Origin: Oceanisphaera avium
GTDB lineage: Bacteria > Pseudomonadota > Gammaproteobacteria > Enterobacterales > Aeromonadaceae
Direction of reading: 5' to 3'
Length of the DNA stretch: 64,000 nucleotides
Assembly (NCBI RefSeq): GCF_002157875.1
Contig: NZ_CP021376.1
Span: 2,644,501 to 2,708,500 of the forward strand
The position numbers and the translations under genes are program-made. Under the pieces are notes generated by a model. The model did no database searches. It saw nothing but the letters and a program-made list of their open reading frames with translations, and was not told the origin of the DNA. Positions 49,884 to 57,739 of the stretch are shown piece after piece (position 1 is the stretch's first letter; each line of letters starts with the position of its first letter).

Positions 49884-51251
49884 ATGCCATACAGAGTGCA
49901 TGACATGCTAAAACCCGGAACGCGCGTTACCGTCCTTATAAAAGAGCTGACGGATAAAGGAGATGGCATCGCTTACCTAGAGGGACGACCTTTGTATGTA
50001 GCAGGGGCGTTAGTAAATGAGCGCGCAATAGTGATGTTAACGCAAATAAAGCCTAATTTTATGCAAGGAAAATTAGAGCAGCTTATTGCTTCTGATCCAC
50101 AACGCCAAGCTGATTTTTGTATCTACCAAGCCTGTGGCGGCTGTCAGCTTAGAGTGCTCGGGTATCAAGCACAGCTAGCGCTTAAACAACAATTATTAAT
50201 CGATGTGTTACACACGCATCAATTAGCGTGTCCGGTAGCCAGTACCTTGGGCATGGCTGAGCCGTTTCATTATCGTAATAAGGCACAGTATGCAGTGCGC
50301 CCAGGAGCACAGATTGGTTTTTACGCCAAACTCAGCCATCAACTTATTGATATTAAAGAATGTGTGGTTCAAGCACCGATCACCTCTTTGGTGGTCGCTC
50401 AGCTTAAGCTGTGGATGCAAACCGAGACAGTAAGTGCTTATAACGAACTAACAGAGCAAGGCTGTGTGCGCCACATTATGATCCGTAATGGTATTAATAG
50501 CGGACAAGTGATGGTGGTGTTAGTGGTTAACGAACTCCTGACTGAGCATGAGCGTGCGTCGCTGCTGTTAGCGCTGCAAAACATTGTTGGCCTAACGAGC
50601 GTAATGCTCAATATTAATAAGGCAAAAGGAAATCGCGTCCTTGGCGATACGACGCATTTGTTATGGGGAAAATCTGAAATTATCGATAGTTTAGCTGGGC
50701 TTAAGTTTGCTATCTCTGCTCAGTCTTTTTATCAAATTAACCCTAAGCAAACTGAAGCTCTCTATCAAGAGGCGCTGCGCTTAGCCGCACCTCAACCTCA
50801 GGATATCGCTTTTGATCTTTATTGTGGTATCGGTACCATTAGCTTGTTTTTAGCACCAAGGGTAGGGCAAGTTTATGGCATTGAAGTGGTTGCTGAAGCT
50901 ATTGTTGATGCTAAAAAAAATGCACAACTAAATGGTTTGTCTAACCTTGAGTTTTATACTGGTAAAGCGGAACAAGTTGTACCTACGTTATATTCTCAAG
51001 GGATCAAGGCTGATTTAGTAATAGTGGATCCGCCGCGTAAGGGCTGTGATACAACCTTGCTGGCCACACTCGTTGCCATGCAGCCTAGTCGGTTAGTGTA
51101 TGTCTCTTGTAATCCTAAAAGCTTAGCGCGCGATCTAGAGTGGTTAACGCACCAAGGCTTTACCTTAGAACAAGCCACCCCTGTCGATATGTTTCCTCAT
51201 ACTATGCATGTAGAAGCTGTGGTCTTACTCACTTGGCAAGGAAGAAAATAA
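49884..51251 (+). CDS. 23S rRNA (uracil-C5)-methyltransferase, RlmD/RlmCD type
   Basis: The 455-residue protein has an N-terminal TRAM domain (about 8-65), Fe-S cysteines C79, C84, C87 and probably C160, a SAM domain with DLYCGIGTIS, DPPRKGC and the nucleophile VSCNPKS (C409), and a final E444. It belongs to the TrmA/RumA family of 5-methyluridine enzymes. The cysteine spacing is Cx4CxxC where RlmD usually has Cx5CxxC. Motif wording is more like Firmicutes RlmCD than gammaproteobacterial RlmD, and the gene is not beside relA, so it may be an acquired second copy. An ATG at 49905 is an alternative start. Confidence 0.85.
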   Translation: MPYRVHDMLKPGTRVTVLIKELTDKGDGIAYLEGRPLYVAGALVNERAIVMLTQIKPNFMQGKLEQLIASDPQRQADFCIYQACGGCQLRVLGYQAQLALKQQLLIDVLHTHQLACPVASTLGMAEPFHYRNKAQYAVRPGAQIGFYAKLSHQLIDIKECVVQAPITSLVVAQLKLWMQTETVSAYNELTEQGCVRHIMIRNGINSGQVMVVLVVNELLTEHERASLLLALQNIVGLTSVMLNINKAKGNRVLGDTTHLLWGKSEIIDSLAGLKFAISAQSFYQINPKQTEALYQEALRLAAPQPQDIAFDLYCGIGTISLFLAPRVGQVYGIEVVAEAIVDAKKNAQLNGLSNLEFYTGKAEQVVPTLYSQGIKADLVIVDPPRKGCDTTLLATLVAMQPSRLVYVSCNPKSLARDLEWLTHQGFTLEQATPVDMFPHTMHVEAVVLLTWQGRK

Positions 51252-51255
51252 AGCA

Positions 51256-51286
51256 TTGATCTTTTTGTTAATGATAACTATTATCA
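51256..51286 (+). promoter_or_regulatory. Promoter with overlapping Fur box
   Basis: TTGATC (51256-51261), 17 bases and TATTAT (51279-51284) form a promoter. TGATAACTATTATCA (51272-51286) covers the -10 and matches the Fur 7-1-7 consensus TGATAATNATTATCA at every defined position but one. Fur-iron should block the promoter of the small gene at 51314. Confidence 0.75.
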
Positions 51287-51313
51287 TGTGCATCAAGAGG
51301 GAGGAGAACACAT

Positions 51314-51523
51314 ATGGTAATGCTATTAGTAGTGGGCTGGTTATTGATGGCGTGGTGGATCCCAAGCTCTGCTATCACGTTATGGTTAAGTGCAGGCTTT
51401 GCGCTATTTGCACTACTATTAGCGCTGCCGTCGGTGAGTCGACACTGGTATTGGCTACCTGTGGGCGGGTTAGCAGGGCTGGGGATGGCAATGGGCATGA
51501 TGCTTACGGAGCAAACAATCTAA
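51314..51523 (+). CDS. Small membrane protein, probably Fur-regulated
   Basis: The 69-residue product has two or three hydrophobic helices (about 2-15, 20-40 and 47-64) and Trp-rich ends. GGGAGGAG precedes the ATG at good distance, a promoter with a Fur box lies 30-60 bases upstream, and a terminator follows, so the unit is complete. I do not recognise the family. A role in iron or metal homeostasis is inferred only from the operator. A second ATG two codons in is an alternative start. Confidence 0.75.
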   Translation: MVMLLVVGWLLMAWWIPSSAITLWLSAGFALFALLLALPSVSRHWYWLPVGGLAGLGMAMGMMLTEQTI

Positions 51524-51550
51524 AGGCTAATGCTAGCTCTGTTGGACATT

Positions 51551-51578
51551 AAAAAATCGGCTTGAAGGCCGATTTTTT
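51551..51578. terminator. Terminator between the small membrane gene and rsmC
   Basis: AATCGGC (51555-51561) pairs with GCCGATT (51568-51574), flanked by A and T runs on both sides. Confidence 0.85.
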
Positions 51579-51600
51579 ATGGCGTAGTTAAAAAGCAGTA

Positions 51601-52626
51601 TTAACGATTCACGGCTCGATAGATCTTAAATTTGCCATTAGCGGCAATGGTCTCGCAGTGACCGAAGCTTTTCTCAATGAGCTCGGGGTAAGGTAAGAAG
51701 GCGTTAGCTACTAAGGTAAGCGAGCCGCCTGATACTAAGTAATGCTTTGCTGAGCTTAATAGTGACTCAGTCGTATGAAAGAACGTTTTAAGACCCGCAT
51801 GAAAAGGTGGATTCGCCACAATATGGTTAAAGGTGCCGCTCAATTGGTTTAAGCCATCAGAAGCATAGATGTTAGCGCTTAGCCCATTCGCTGCTAAGGT
51901 TAAACGAGTGGCTTCTAAAGCAAGCGCACTAATATCAATACATTCTAGCTCCAGCTCCGGTTGACGCTTTAGGAGATGGGCTCCTATCACTCCAGCCCCA
52001 CAACCAAAGTCTAACACGCGTCCTTGAAGCTGAGTTATATTCTCTAGCAGTAAGCGTGAGCCTGAGTCTAAATGACCGGCACTAAACACCCCTGGCAATG
52101 TACAAATTTTTAACTGCTCTTGTTCAAGCTGATAGCCGCTTAGCCATTCATCTAGCTTAAAGATAGGAGCAGGGCGCATTAGCTCTGCTTGATATAAACT
52201 AGCACGGCGCGCGCTGTCTAGCTTATTAACCTGCTCGCAGTAAGGAGCCAGTAATTTAGGCGCGGATTTTACGCCTCCTTTATTATCACCGGCCATAAAC
52301 AACTGCGCGCCAGGGCTAAGCAACGGCAAACAGGCCGCTAATAAATATTCAGCTTCGGCTTTTGCTTTTGGCATCAATAATAACAGGCCTGTGGCATCCT
52401 CAATTTTTTCAGGGCAAACGCCAAATTCTATTGCGCACTGGCCTTGATTTTTTTGCCACTGATAGTAGCGAAAGTCAGTGGTGAAAATATGCGGAGCAGG
52501 CCCTGCTTGAGCGAGCATGCCGGGCAGGTTATCTTCGAGCAAACCACACACCAGTAGCGGTTGTTCGCTAAGTACATCCAAGTTGCGTGCCAGCATTTCG
52601 CTAACTGGGGTTAAGGCCTCAAACAT
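51601..52626 (-). CDS. rsmC: 16S rRNA (guanine1207-N2)-methyltransferase
   Basis: I choose the ATG at 52626, preceded by GGAG, over the GTG at 52638. The 341-residue protein has a degenerate N-terminal methyltransferase-like half and a catalytic C-terminal half with DFGCGAGVIG and the amino-methyltransferase motif NPPF. It methylates G1207 in 16S rRNA. Confidence 0.94.
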   Translation of the reverse strand: MFEALTPVSEMLARNLDVLSEQPLLVCGLLEDNLPGMLAQAGPAPHIFTTDFRYYQWQKNQGQCAIEFGVCPEKIEDATGLLLLMPKAKAEAEYLLAACLPLLSPGAQLFMAGDNKGGVKSAPKLLAPYCEQVNKLDSARRASLYQAELMRPAPIFKLDEWLSGYQLEQEQLKICTLPGVFSAGHLDSGSRLLLENITQLQGRVLDFGCGAGVIGAHLLKRQPELELECIDISALALEATRLTLAANGLSANIYASDGLNQLSGTFNHIVANPPFHAGLKTFFHTTESLLSSAKHYLVSGGSLTLVANAFLPYPELIEKSFGHCETIAANGKFKIYRAVNR

Positions 52627-52843
52627 CTTGCGCTCCACGTTAAATTATTTGATCCGGCATTATACATACCTAAGGTACTCTTGACATTTGTCGGGCATTA
52701 GCAAAAGATGCACTCAAGGTCTTTTTCAGGTGACGCAGATGCTATTTATAGTCAAACGTAAACAGGGTAAACCGCTAACACGAAAAGCGCTAGCCACAGT
52801 TGCGTAACCGATGCCTGATCTTCTTTTAAGACAAGATGTTTTC

Positions 52844-52878
52844 AAACCCCGGTAATGCAACAGCAGCCGGGGTTTTTT
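52844..52878 (+). terminator. Terminator-like hairpin in the dapA leader
   Basis: AAACCCCGG (52844-52852) and CCGGGGTTT (52867-52875) form a strong stem followed by T residues, 45 bases before dapA and after the divergent rsmC start. No + strand gene precedes it, so it must end a leader or a small RNA. Confidence 0.75.
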
Positions 52879-52919
52879 ATTTAAAATTTATCATCCTCTA
52901 ACCAGGAGAAGGAGTTTCC

Positions 52920-53792
52920 ATGTTTCGCGGTTCTTTAGTTGCCTTATTAACCCCCTTCGATGGCAGCCGCATTGACGAGCTGGCATTGCGTCGTTTAGTC
53001 GATTGGCACATTGCAGAGGGAACTCATGGTCTAGTGCCGGTGGGCACCACAGGTGAAAGCCCTACTATGACTCCTAAAGAGCACTGTCGAGTCATTGAGA
53101 TAGTGGCCGAACAAGCAGCAGGACGAGTACCTGTTATTGCGGGTGCTGGCTCAAATAACCCGCTTGAAGCTATTGAGTATAGTAATTGTGCTGAACGAGT
53201 CGGTGCAGATGCAACTTTGCATGTGGCTGGTTATTATAATCGTCCCAATCAAGATGGTTTATTTGAGCATTTCAAGATGCTGCACGATGCCACTAAACTG
53301 CCGATTATTGTTTATAATATTCCACCGCGCGCTGTCGTCGATATTAAGCCAGAAACGTTAGCGCGTATGGCAGAATTGCCACGTATTGTGGGCGTTAAAG
53401 ACGCCACCGGTGATTTATTGCGCCCCTGGGTGGAACGTAAGCACATTAAAAAGCCATTCGCTTGGCTATCTGGCGAAGATGGGACTGCGGTTTCTTATAA
53501 TATAGGCGGTGGTCAGGGCTGTATTTCGGTGACGGCTAACATTGCACCTCGGTTATGTGCCGAGTTGCAAGAGTTAATGTTAGCAGGAAACTGGGAAGCG
53601 GCACGGGTACTGCAAGATAAACTGCTACCGTTGCATCAAGTGCTGTTTTTAGAGCCTAACCCAGCTGGGCCAAAATACGCGTTATCACTATTAGGCTTAG
53701 CCAGCGAAGCATGTCGTATTCCTGTGGTGCCATTACAAGAATCAAGTAAAGCTGAAATTCGCCGCGTAATGACAGAGTTAGGCCTAATTTAA
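52920..53792 (+). CDS. dapA: 4-hydroxy-tetrahydrodipicolinate synthase
   Basis: The 290-residue TIM-barrel enzyme has the VGTTGES motif, Y132 in YNIPPR and the Schiff-base Lys K160 in VGVKDATGDL. It condenses pyruvate with aspartate semialdehyde, the entry to lysine and meso-DAP, which MurE in this window consumes. GGAGAAGGAG precedes the ATG. A terminator-like hairpin in the leader suggests attenuation or an upstream RNA. Confidence 0.97.
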   Translation: MFRGSLVALLTPFDGSRIDELALRRLVDWHIAEGTHGLVPVGTTGESPTMTPKEHCRVIEIVAEQAAGRVPVIAGAGSNNPLEAIEYSNCAERVGADATLHVAGYYNRPNQDGLFEHFKMLHDATKLPIIVYNIPPRAVVDIKPETLARMAELPRIVGVKDATGDLLRPWVERKHIKKPFAWLSGEDGTAVSYNIGGGQGCISVTANIAPRLCAELQELMLAGNWEAARVLQDKLLPLHQVLFLEPNPAGPKYALSLLGLASEACRIPVVPLQESSKAEIRRVMTELGLI

Positions 53793-53824
53793 GTAAGCGA
53801 GTAGCGCTGTTAAACGACAAATAT

Positions 53825-53855
53825 AAAAGGTCAGCAACTGCTGACCTTTTTATTT
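53825..53855 (+). terminator. dapA terminator
   Basis: AAAAGGTCAGC (53825-53835), AACT loop, GCTGACCTTTT (53840-53850), then T residues. Confidence 0.92.
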
Positions 53856-53887
53856 TGTTTTCTTATTCATTCGATAATAAATAAGTT

Positions 53888-54256
53888 CTACTCTTCGTTT
53901 GGCTCATATTCATCCTGGGGTCGCTGGTAGCTATCATCTCGTGAAGTTGGATGGCTTTCATAACGGGGGCGCCGGGGTTTGCTAATAATAGGGCCGGTGC
54001 GTGGTGGCCTACGAGTAGCGGGAGAAATAGTAGAAATTTTAGCTTTGTAAATCAGCTGTTGCTGGCCTCTTGGGTCAGAAAGTAAAATGCTATATTGGTC
54101 AAAAGCACTGATCATCCCTTCTAGTTTAATGCCATTAGTAAGGAAAATAGCGCAATGGGTTTGGTTCTTGCGCAGCCAATTCAGTGCCGCATCCTGTCCA
54201 TTACCCAATGAAAATGCTTGTTGAAGCGATTGGGGATTCGCTGTTTGGCCAGTCAT
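53888..54256 (-). CDS. Hfq-like Sm-fold protein with extended tail
   Basis: The 122-residue protein aligns with Hfq over residues 9-79: QSLQ start, Sm1 FLTNGIKLEGMISAFDQY, and Sm2 YKAKISTISP. Differences from Hfq are marked: an insertion of about nine residues after the N-terminal helix start, the proximal-face YKH changed to YKA, the rim Arg patch RRER changed to RKNQ, and a basic Pro/Arg segment (79-100) followed by an acidic tail. It is not in the miaA-hflX context of hfq. It is probably a second, diverged Sm-like RNA-binding protein. Confidence 0.75.
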   Translation of the reverse strand: MTGQTANPQSLQQAFSLGNGQDAALNWLRKNQTHCAIFLTNGIKLEGMISAFDQYSILLSDPRGQQQLIYKAKISTISPATRRPPRTGPIISKPRRPRYESHPTSRDDSYQRPQDEYEPNEE

Positions 54257-54370
54257 GTAGGCAGTCCTGTCGGTTATTATTTAAAGAGATTGTGCTCAAT
54301 GAGCCCCTGTGTTGTCAAAGTAAAGCTCACTTTGCACTTAGTCGCAATAGCTCTTCATTAAGGAAAACAG

Positions 54371-55543
54371 GTGTTATCAAGATTAGCTAATCATAGTCGG
54401 CTTATTTTCGCGTGTCTGATTGTCAGTATTGGTCAGCTAAGTGTGGGTTTGTTGTTGCCTGTATTACCTGCGATTAGTAATAGCTTGGCAGAAGATGCTA
54501 ATCGGGTGCAGTGGCTCATTTCTATCTATTTATGTTCTTTTGGACCGGTACAACTGCTATATGGGCCCTTAAGTGATGCTAAAGGCCGCCGCCCAGTACT
54601 GATTGCCGGTTTAGCATTAGCTATAACGGGAGTTGGCGTGTGTTTGTTGCCTAATATTAGTTTTGAATGGTTATTAGTAGGGCGGCTACTACAAGGCTTA
54701 GGGGCTGGGTGTGGCGCTGTGGTCTCGCGCGCCATGCTTAGAGATAGCTTTGCTGGACCTTATTTGCGTAATGCGCTTTCTTATGTGGCTATGGCCGCCG
54801 CCTTTACGCCCATAGTGGCTCCGGCCGTGGGTGGGATCATTGGTTATCATTTTGGCTGGCACAGTGTGTTTTTAGCCATGTGGCTGTATTTACTAAGTTT
54901 ATGGCTATTATTATTTTTTCGCTTTGAAGAAACCCACACCCAGCCTAGCAAAAGCTTACAGCTGACAACTATCGTCGCTAACTATCGCTACTTATTAAGT
55001 TGCCGCCACTTTTTAGGCCATGGCGGTATGTTATGGGGACAGTTCTCATTAATGATGGTCTCTATCTCAGTCATGCCCTATATCATGCAGCACCATATCG
55101 GCATGACTACGGCGCAATATGGCCGCTGGGCATTGTTACCTGCATTAGGCTTATTATTGGGCGGCATGATTAATAATCGAATTCAGCATAAAGTCAGTGC
55201 CGAACAGGTTTTGCGCGTTAGCCCTTATTTACAACTAGCTGCTGGCGGTTGGTTATTGTTGGTGCCCACTCAACCCGGTTGGCTTATTGCAGGAATTTTT
55301 ATCCAAGCACTAGGAAATGGCATGGCTTTTCCTAATGCGATGAGCCGACTGTTGGAGCCCTATAAAGATCTAGCGGGTGCTGCCGCTGCTTTATCTGGAG
55401 CTTTACAAATGCTTAGTGCTGCTTTGCTAACCGCGGCGTTAGTTTATTTAGGCGTTAATGATGTGGTGAGTTTAGGCATTTGTATTTTATTAGGTGCTTT
55501 AGTATTAAAGCTTTTATCTTGGTGCGCAGTGGGGCGCTGGTGA
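54371..55543 (+). CDS. MFS drug transporter, Bcr/CflA (EmrD-like) family
   Basis: The 390-residue protein has twelve predicted helices, starts with GTG after AGGA, and carries the MFS loop motif YGPLSDAKGRRPV between TM2 and TM3 and the GRLLQGLGAG motif-C-like region typical of DHA1 drug/proton antiporters. Substrate is unknown. It is divergent from the Hfq-like gene. Confidence 0.88.
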   Translation: MLSRLANHSRLIFACLIVSIGQLSVGLLLPVLPAISNSLAEDANRVQWLISIYLCSFGPVQLLYGPLSDAKGRRPVLIAGLALAITGVGVCLLPNISFEWLLVGRLLQGLGAGCGAVVSRAMLRDSFAGPYLRNALSYVAMAAAFTPIVAPAVGGIIGYHFGWHSVFLAMWLYLLSLWLLLFFRFEETHTQPSKSLQLTTIVANYRYLLSCRHFLGHGGMLWGQFSLMMVSISVMPYIMQHHIGMTTAQYGRWALLPALGLLLGGMINNRIQHKVSAEQVLRVSPYLQLAAGGWLLLVPTQPGWLIAGIFIQALGNGMAFPNAMSRLLEPYKDLAGAAAALSGALQMLSAALLTAALVYLGVNDVVSLGICILLGALVLKLLSWCAVGRW

Positions 55544-55646
55544 AGTGAGGCCATGTACGTTAAAGATAAACACAAGGTCTGCGAGTGACGAACATAAGAC
55601 GTATAGCACCAGACGTACAACTCACCGAGAGTATCAAATTTTAAAC

Positions 55647-55674
55647 AGAAAAAAGCCGCGCCCTAGGGCACGGC
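55647..55674 (-). terminator. Terminator of the cold-shock gene
   Basis: On the minus strand AAGCCGTGCCC and GGGCGCGGCTT pair with one mismatch around a CTAG centre, followed by T residues. Confidence 0.85.
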
Positions 55675-55702
55675 TTAGAGATTCTTTCGCTGAGGTAAAC
55701 TC

Positions 55703-55912
55703 TTACAGAGCTACAACGTTTTCAGCTTGAGGACCTTTCTGACCTTGAGCTACAGTGAACTCAACAGCCTGGCCTTCAGCTAAGGTTTTGAAACCTTGGC
55801 TCTGAATGGCACTGAAGTGTACGAATACATCAGGACCTGACTCTTGCTCAATGAAACCAAAGCCTTTTGACTCATTGAAGAACTTTACTTTACCTTTAAC
55901 GATATTAGACAT
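55703..55912 (-). CDS. Cold-shock protein (CspA family)
   Basis: The 69-residue OB-fold protein has RNP1 KGFGFIEQ and RNP2 VFVHFSAI. It binds single-stranded RNA or DNA. A leader of about 130 bases between the predicted promoter and the ATG fits the long structured leaders of cold-inducible csp genes. Which csp paralogue it is cannot be told. Confidence 0.95.
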   Translation of the reverse strand: MSNIVKGKVKFFNESKGFGFIEQESGPDVFVHFSAIQSQGFKTLAEGQAVEFTVAQGQKGPQAENVVAL

Positions 55913-56050
55913 ACCTAAATCCTGTAATCAAACCTACCAAAATACGAATGCTTGAAAAAATACAGATTTAACTTATGAAATACAGGACGAGGTACTACTA
56001 GAACTTCGTAACATTAACATAAATACAACCATACTTTTCGAGCTGCATTC

Positions 56051-56079
56051 ACTCTAACTGGTAACTAGGGGACGGTCAA
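56051..56079 (-). promoter_or_regulatory. Promoter of the cold-shock gene
   Basis: On the minus strand TTGACC (56079-56074), 17 bases, TAGAGT (56056-56051). It predicts a 5' leader of about 130 bases before the ATG at 55912; the rest of the 300-base gap to 56214 shows nothing else. Confidence 0.6.
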
Positions 56080-56213
56080 CAGGTATTTTAAGCTAGAGTG
56101 ACAGAACCATTAGAAATGAGGGATGGCGCACAAAGACGCGACTTTTGAGTAGTGTGAGCAGACATTCACAGGCTTTATCAGAGGCATAGTAAATTATTAG
56201 CTAAGGAAGCGAA

Positions 56214-56522
56214 ATGAGTCAGTTATATTGTGTTGCCCGTTTTAAAGCTCAGCCTGGTAAAGCAAAAGCATTGCAAGAGGCATTAACAGCGTTGATTAAC
56301 AACACTCACCAAGAAGAAGGCTGTCTATTATACCAGCTGAGTGAAGAAATTCCTTATGAAGGCGCCAATGGCGAACCTTGGGATTGTATATTTATAGAGC
56401 AATGGGCCAGTCGTGCGACATTTGATAAGCATTGTACCCAACCGTATATCAAAGACTACTTTGAACAAGTTGCGCCTAGTATTGTGGCAGAGGCCGATGT
56501 ACGTTTATATCGGCCTGTCTAA
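56214..56522 (+). CDS. ABM-domain (YgiN-like) monooxygenase family protein
   Basis: The 102-residue protein is one antibiotic-biosynthesis-monooxygenase domain: an N-terminal strand followed by KAQPGKAKALQEAL, then EEGCLLYQL and EQWASRATFDKH. Members are dimeric ferredoxin-like folds acting on quinones or related small molecules. AAGGAAG precedes the ATG. Confidence 0.85.
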   Translation: MSQLYCVARFKAQPGKAKALQEALTALINNTHQEEGCLLYQLSEEIPYEGANGEPWDCIFIEQWASRATFDKHCTQPYIKDYFEQVAPSIVAEADVRLYRPV

Positions 56523-56553
56523 ATAGAATTAGTTATTAAATAAAGGGCGTTGT

Positions 56554-57534
56554 TTAGCGTCGAAAATTCAGATCTCCTTTAAACATCATCTCGACTCTTA
56601 ATGTTATCCCTAATTGAGGGTCGTAATCTTCTTCTCGTGGAAAGTGTAACTCTGGAATAAGATCCACAAATAAAATATTTCTATGCAGATTACGACGATA
56701 ATGAGTGTAAATATAGTAATCATGCAGACGAGGATCGGAAACACTTCGCCCCACAGCGGCTACGGCATAGCGCATTACACTGCGCGAGCCTAATAGCTGA
56801 TTGATCTCAACGCCTTCTGAATATTCTAAAGTGTCTACTTCTTCTTGCCACTGCACGTTAGTGATAAAGCGCAAATGGTGATTTTCATCTAACGGGCGCC
56901 CTAAGTCCCACTTAGTGCGTACAGAGTAGCCCTCTTTATTAAACCAAGAGGCTCTATTATAAGACTCTAATTGCCACGGCGAGTCTAAGTCCCACAGCCG
57001 TTCACCGGTAAAACGTACATAAGGGTCTGGTGGCCAACGTACTTTAACCCCAGCGCCCGCTCTTAAATTCCACGCCTCTGTTTTATCTTTTTTACTGAGC
57101 TTACTTAATCCTAATATAGTGCTGCCTACGCTATTTTGATCATTACGAATACGATTGGTGCCTTGTTCTGATAAGGTTCCTGCGGTCTCATCTGGATCAC
57201 TTTCAATAATAAAGCGCAATCTTTCTTTAGAGGTAGGTAAGTCTAAGCGAAAGCGCACCCCAGTTTTAGCATTAAAGCCGTCAGGATCGCTCCAGTCTAC
57301 CTCTTGGCTAATACGTAAAAAAGAGTCGTTGTCTACTTCCATACTCTCTTCGGTACCAAAAAAACCGTCGATACTGCGAGAGCTATTTGTCACCCATTCT
57401 GAGACCGCATCATGCATAGGGGCTATATTTTCAATAGCCCAGTCTGGTAGATCGGTATCGTCTTTAGGATCCAGCTCCGTGGCCAACACTTGCGGCGCTA
57501 AGGCCAGTGAAATGGCGAGATAAATTTTTTTCAT
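56554..57534 (-). CDS. Exported protein of unknown function, likely beta-rich
   Basis: The 326-residue protein has a cleavable signal peptide (about residues 1-18, ending VLA) and many short alternating aromatic/polar stretches (FRLDLPTSKERLRFIIE, VRWPPDPYVRFTGE, YSVRTKWDLG) such as are seen in outer-membrane beta-barrels. An acidic region follows the signal. AAGGGA precedes the ATG. It is downstream of the HPr-kinase/PqqD gene on the same strand, about 205 bases away, so cotranscription is possible but not shown. Confidence 0.7.
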   Translation of the reverse strand: MKKIYLAISLALAPQVLATELDPKDDTDLPDWAIENIAPMHDAVSEWVTNSSRSIDGFFGTEESMEVDNDSFLRISQEVDWSDPDGFNAKTGVRFRLDLPTSKERLRFIIESDPDETAGTLSEQGTNRIRNDQNSVGSTILGLSKLSKKDKTEAWNLRAGAGVKVRWPPDPYVRFTGERLWDLDSPWQLESYNRASWFNKEGYSVRTKWDLGRPLDENHHLRFITNVQWQEEVDTLEYSEGVEINQLLGSRSVMRYAVAAVGRSVSDPRLHDYYIYTHYRRNLHRNILFVDLIPELHFPREEDYDPQLGITLRVEMMFKGDLNFRR

Positions 57535-57739
57535 GGCGATGTCCCTTGGCCTTTTACTTAACGCTATGATTTTCGAGAGTAAAAAACCAATACCATTATT
57601 AATAAACGTGACGCGGATAGCGTAAACTGAGTATTTAAGTAGCTAATACTATGGTCATATATTCGTTTAGGCGAGGCGAGTTATTTTTAAACGGCCAAAT
57701 AAAAAGAGCTCTATTAGTGACCTAGTGGCTAGCACTGGA

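Noticed and set aside
51256..51552. 98-codon ORF overlapping the Fur-controlled gene
   Set aside because: Its start lies inside the promoter and Fur box and it lacks a ribosome-binding site, whereas the 69-codon frame has one.
52660..52880. Lysine riboswitch before dapA
   Set aside because: The conserved L-box core segments are not visible; only a terminator hairpin is present.
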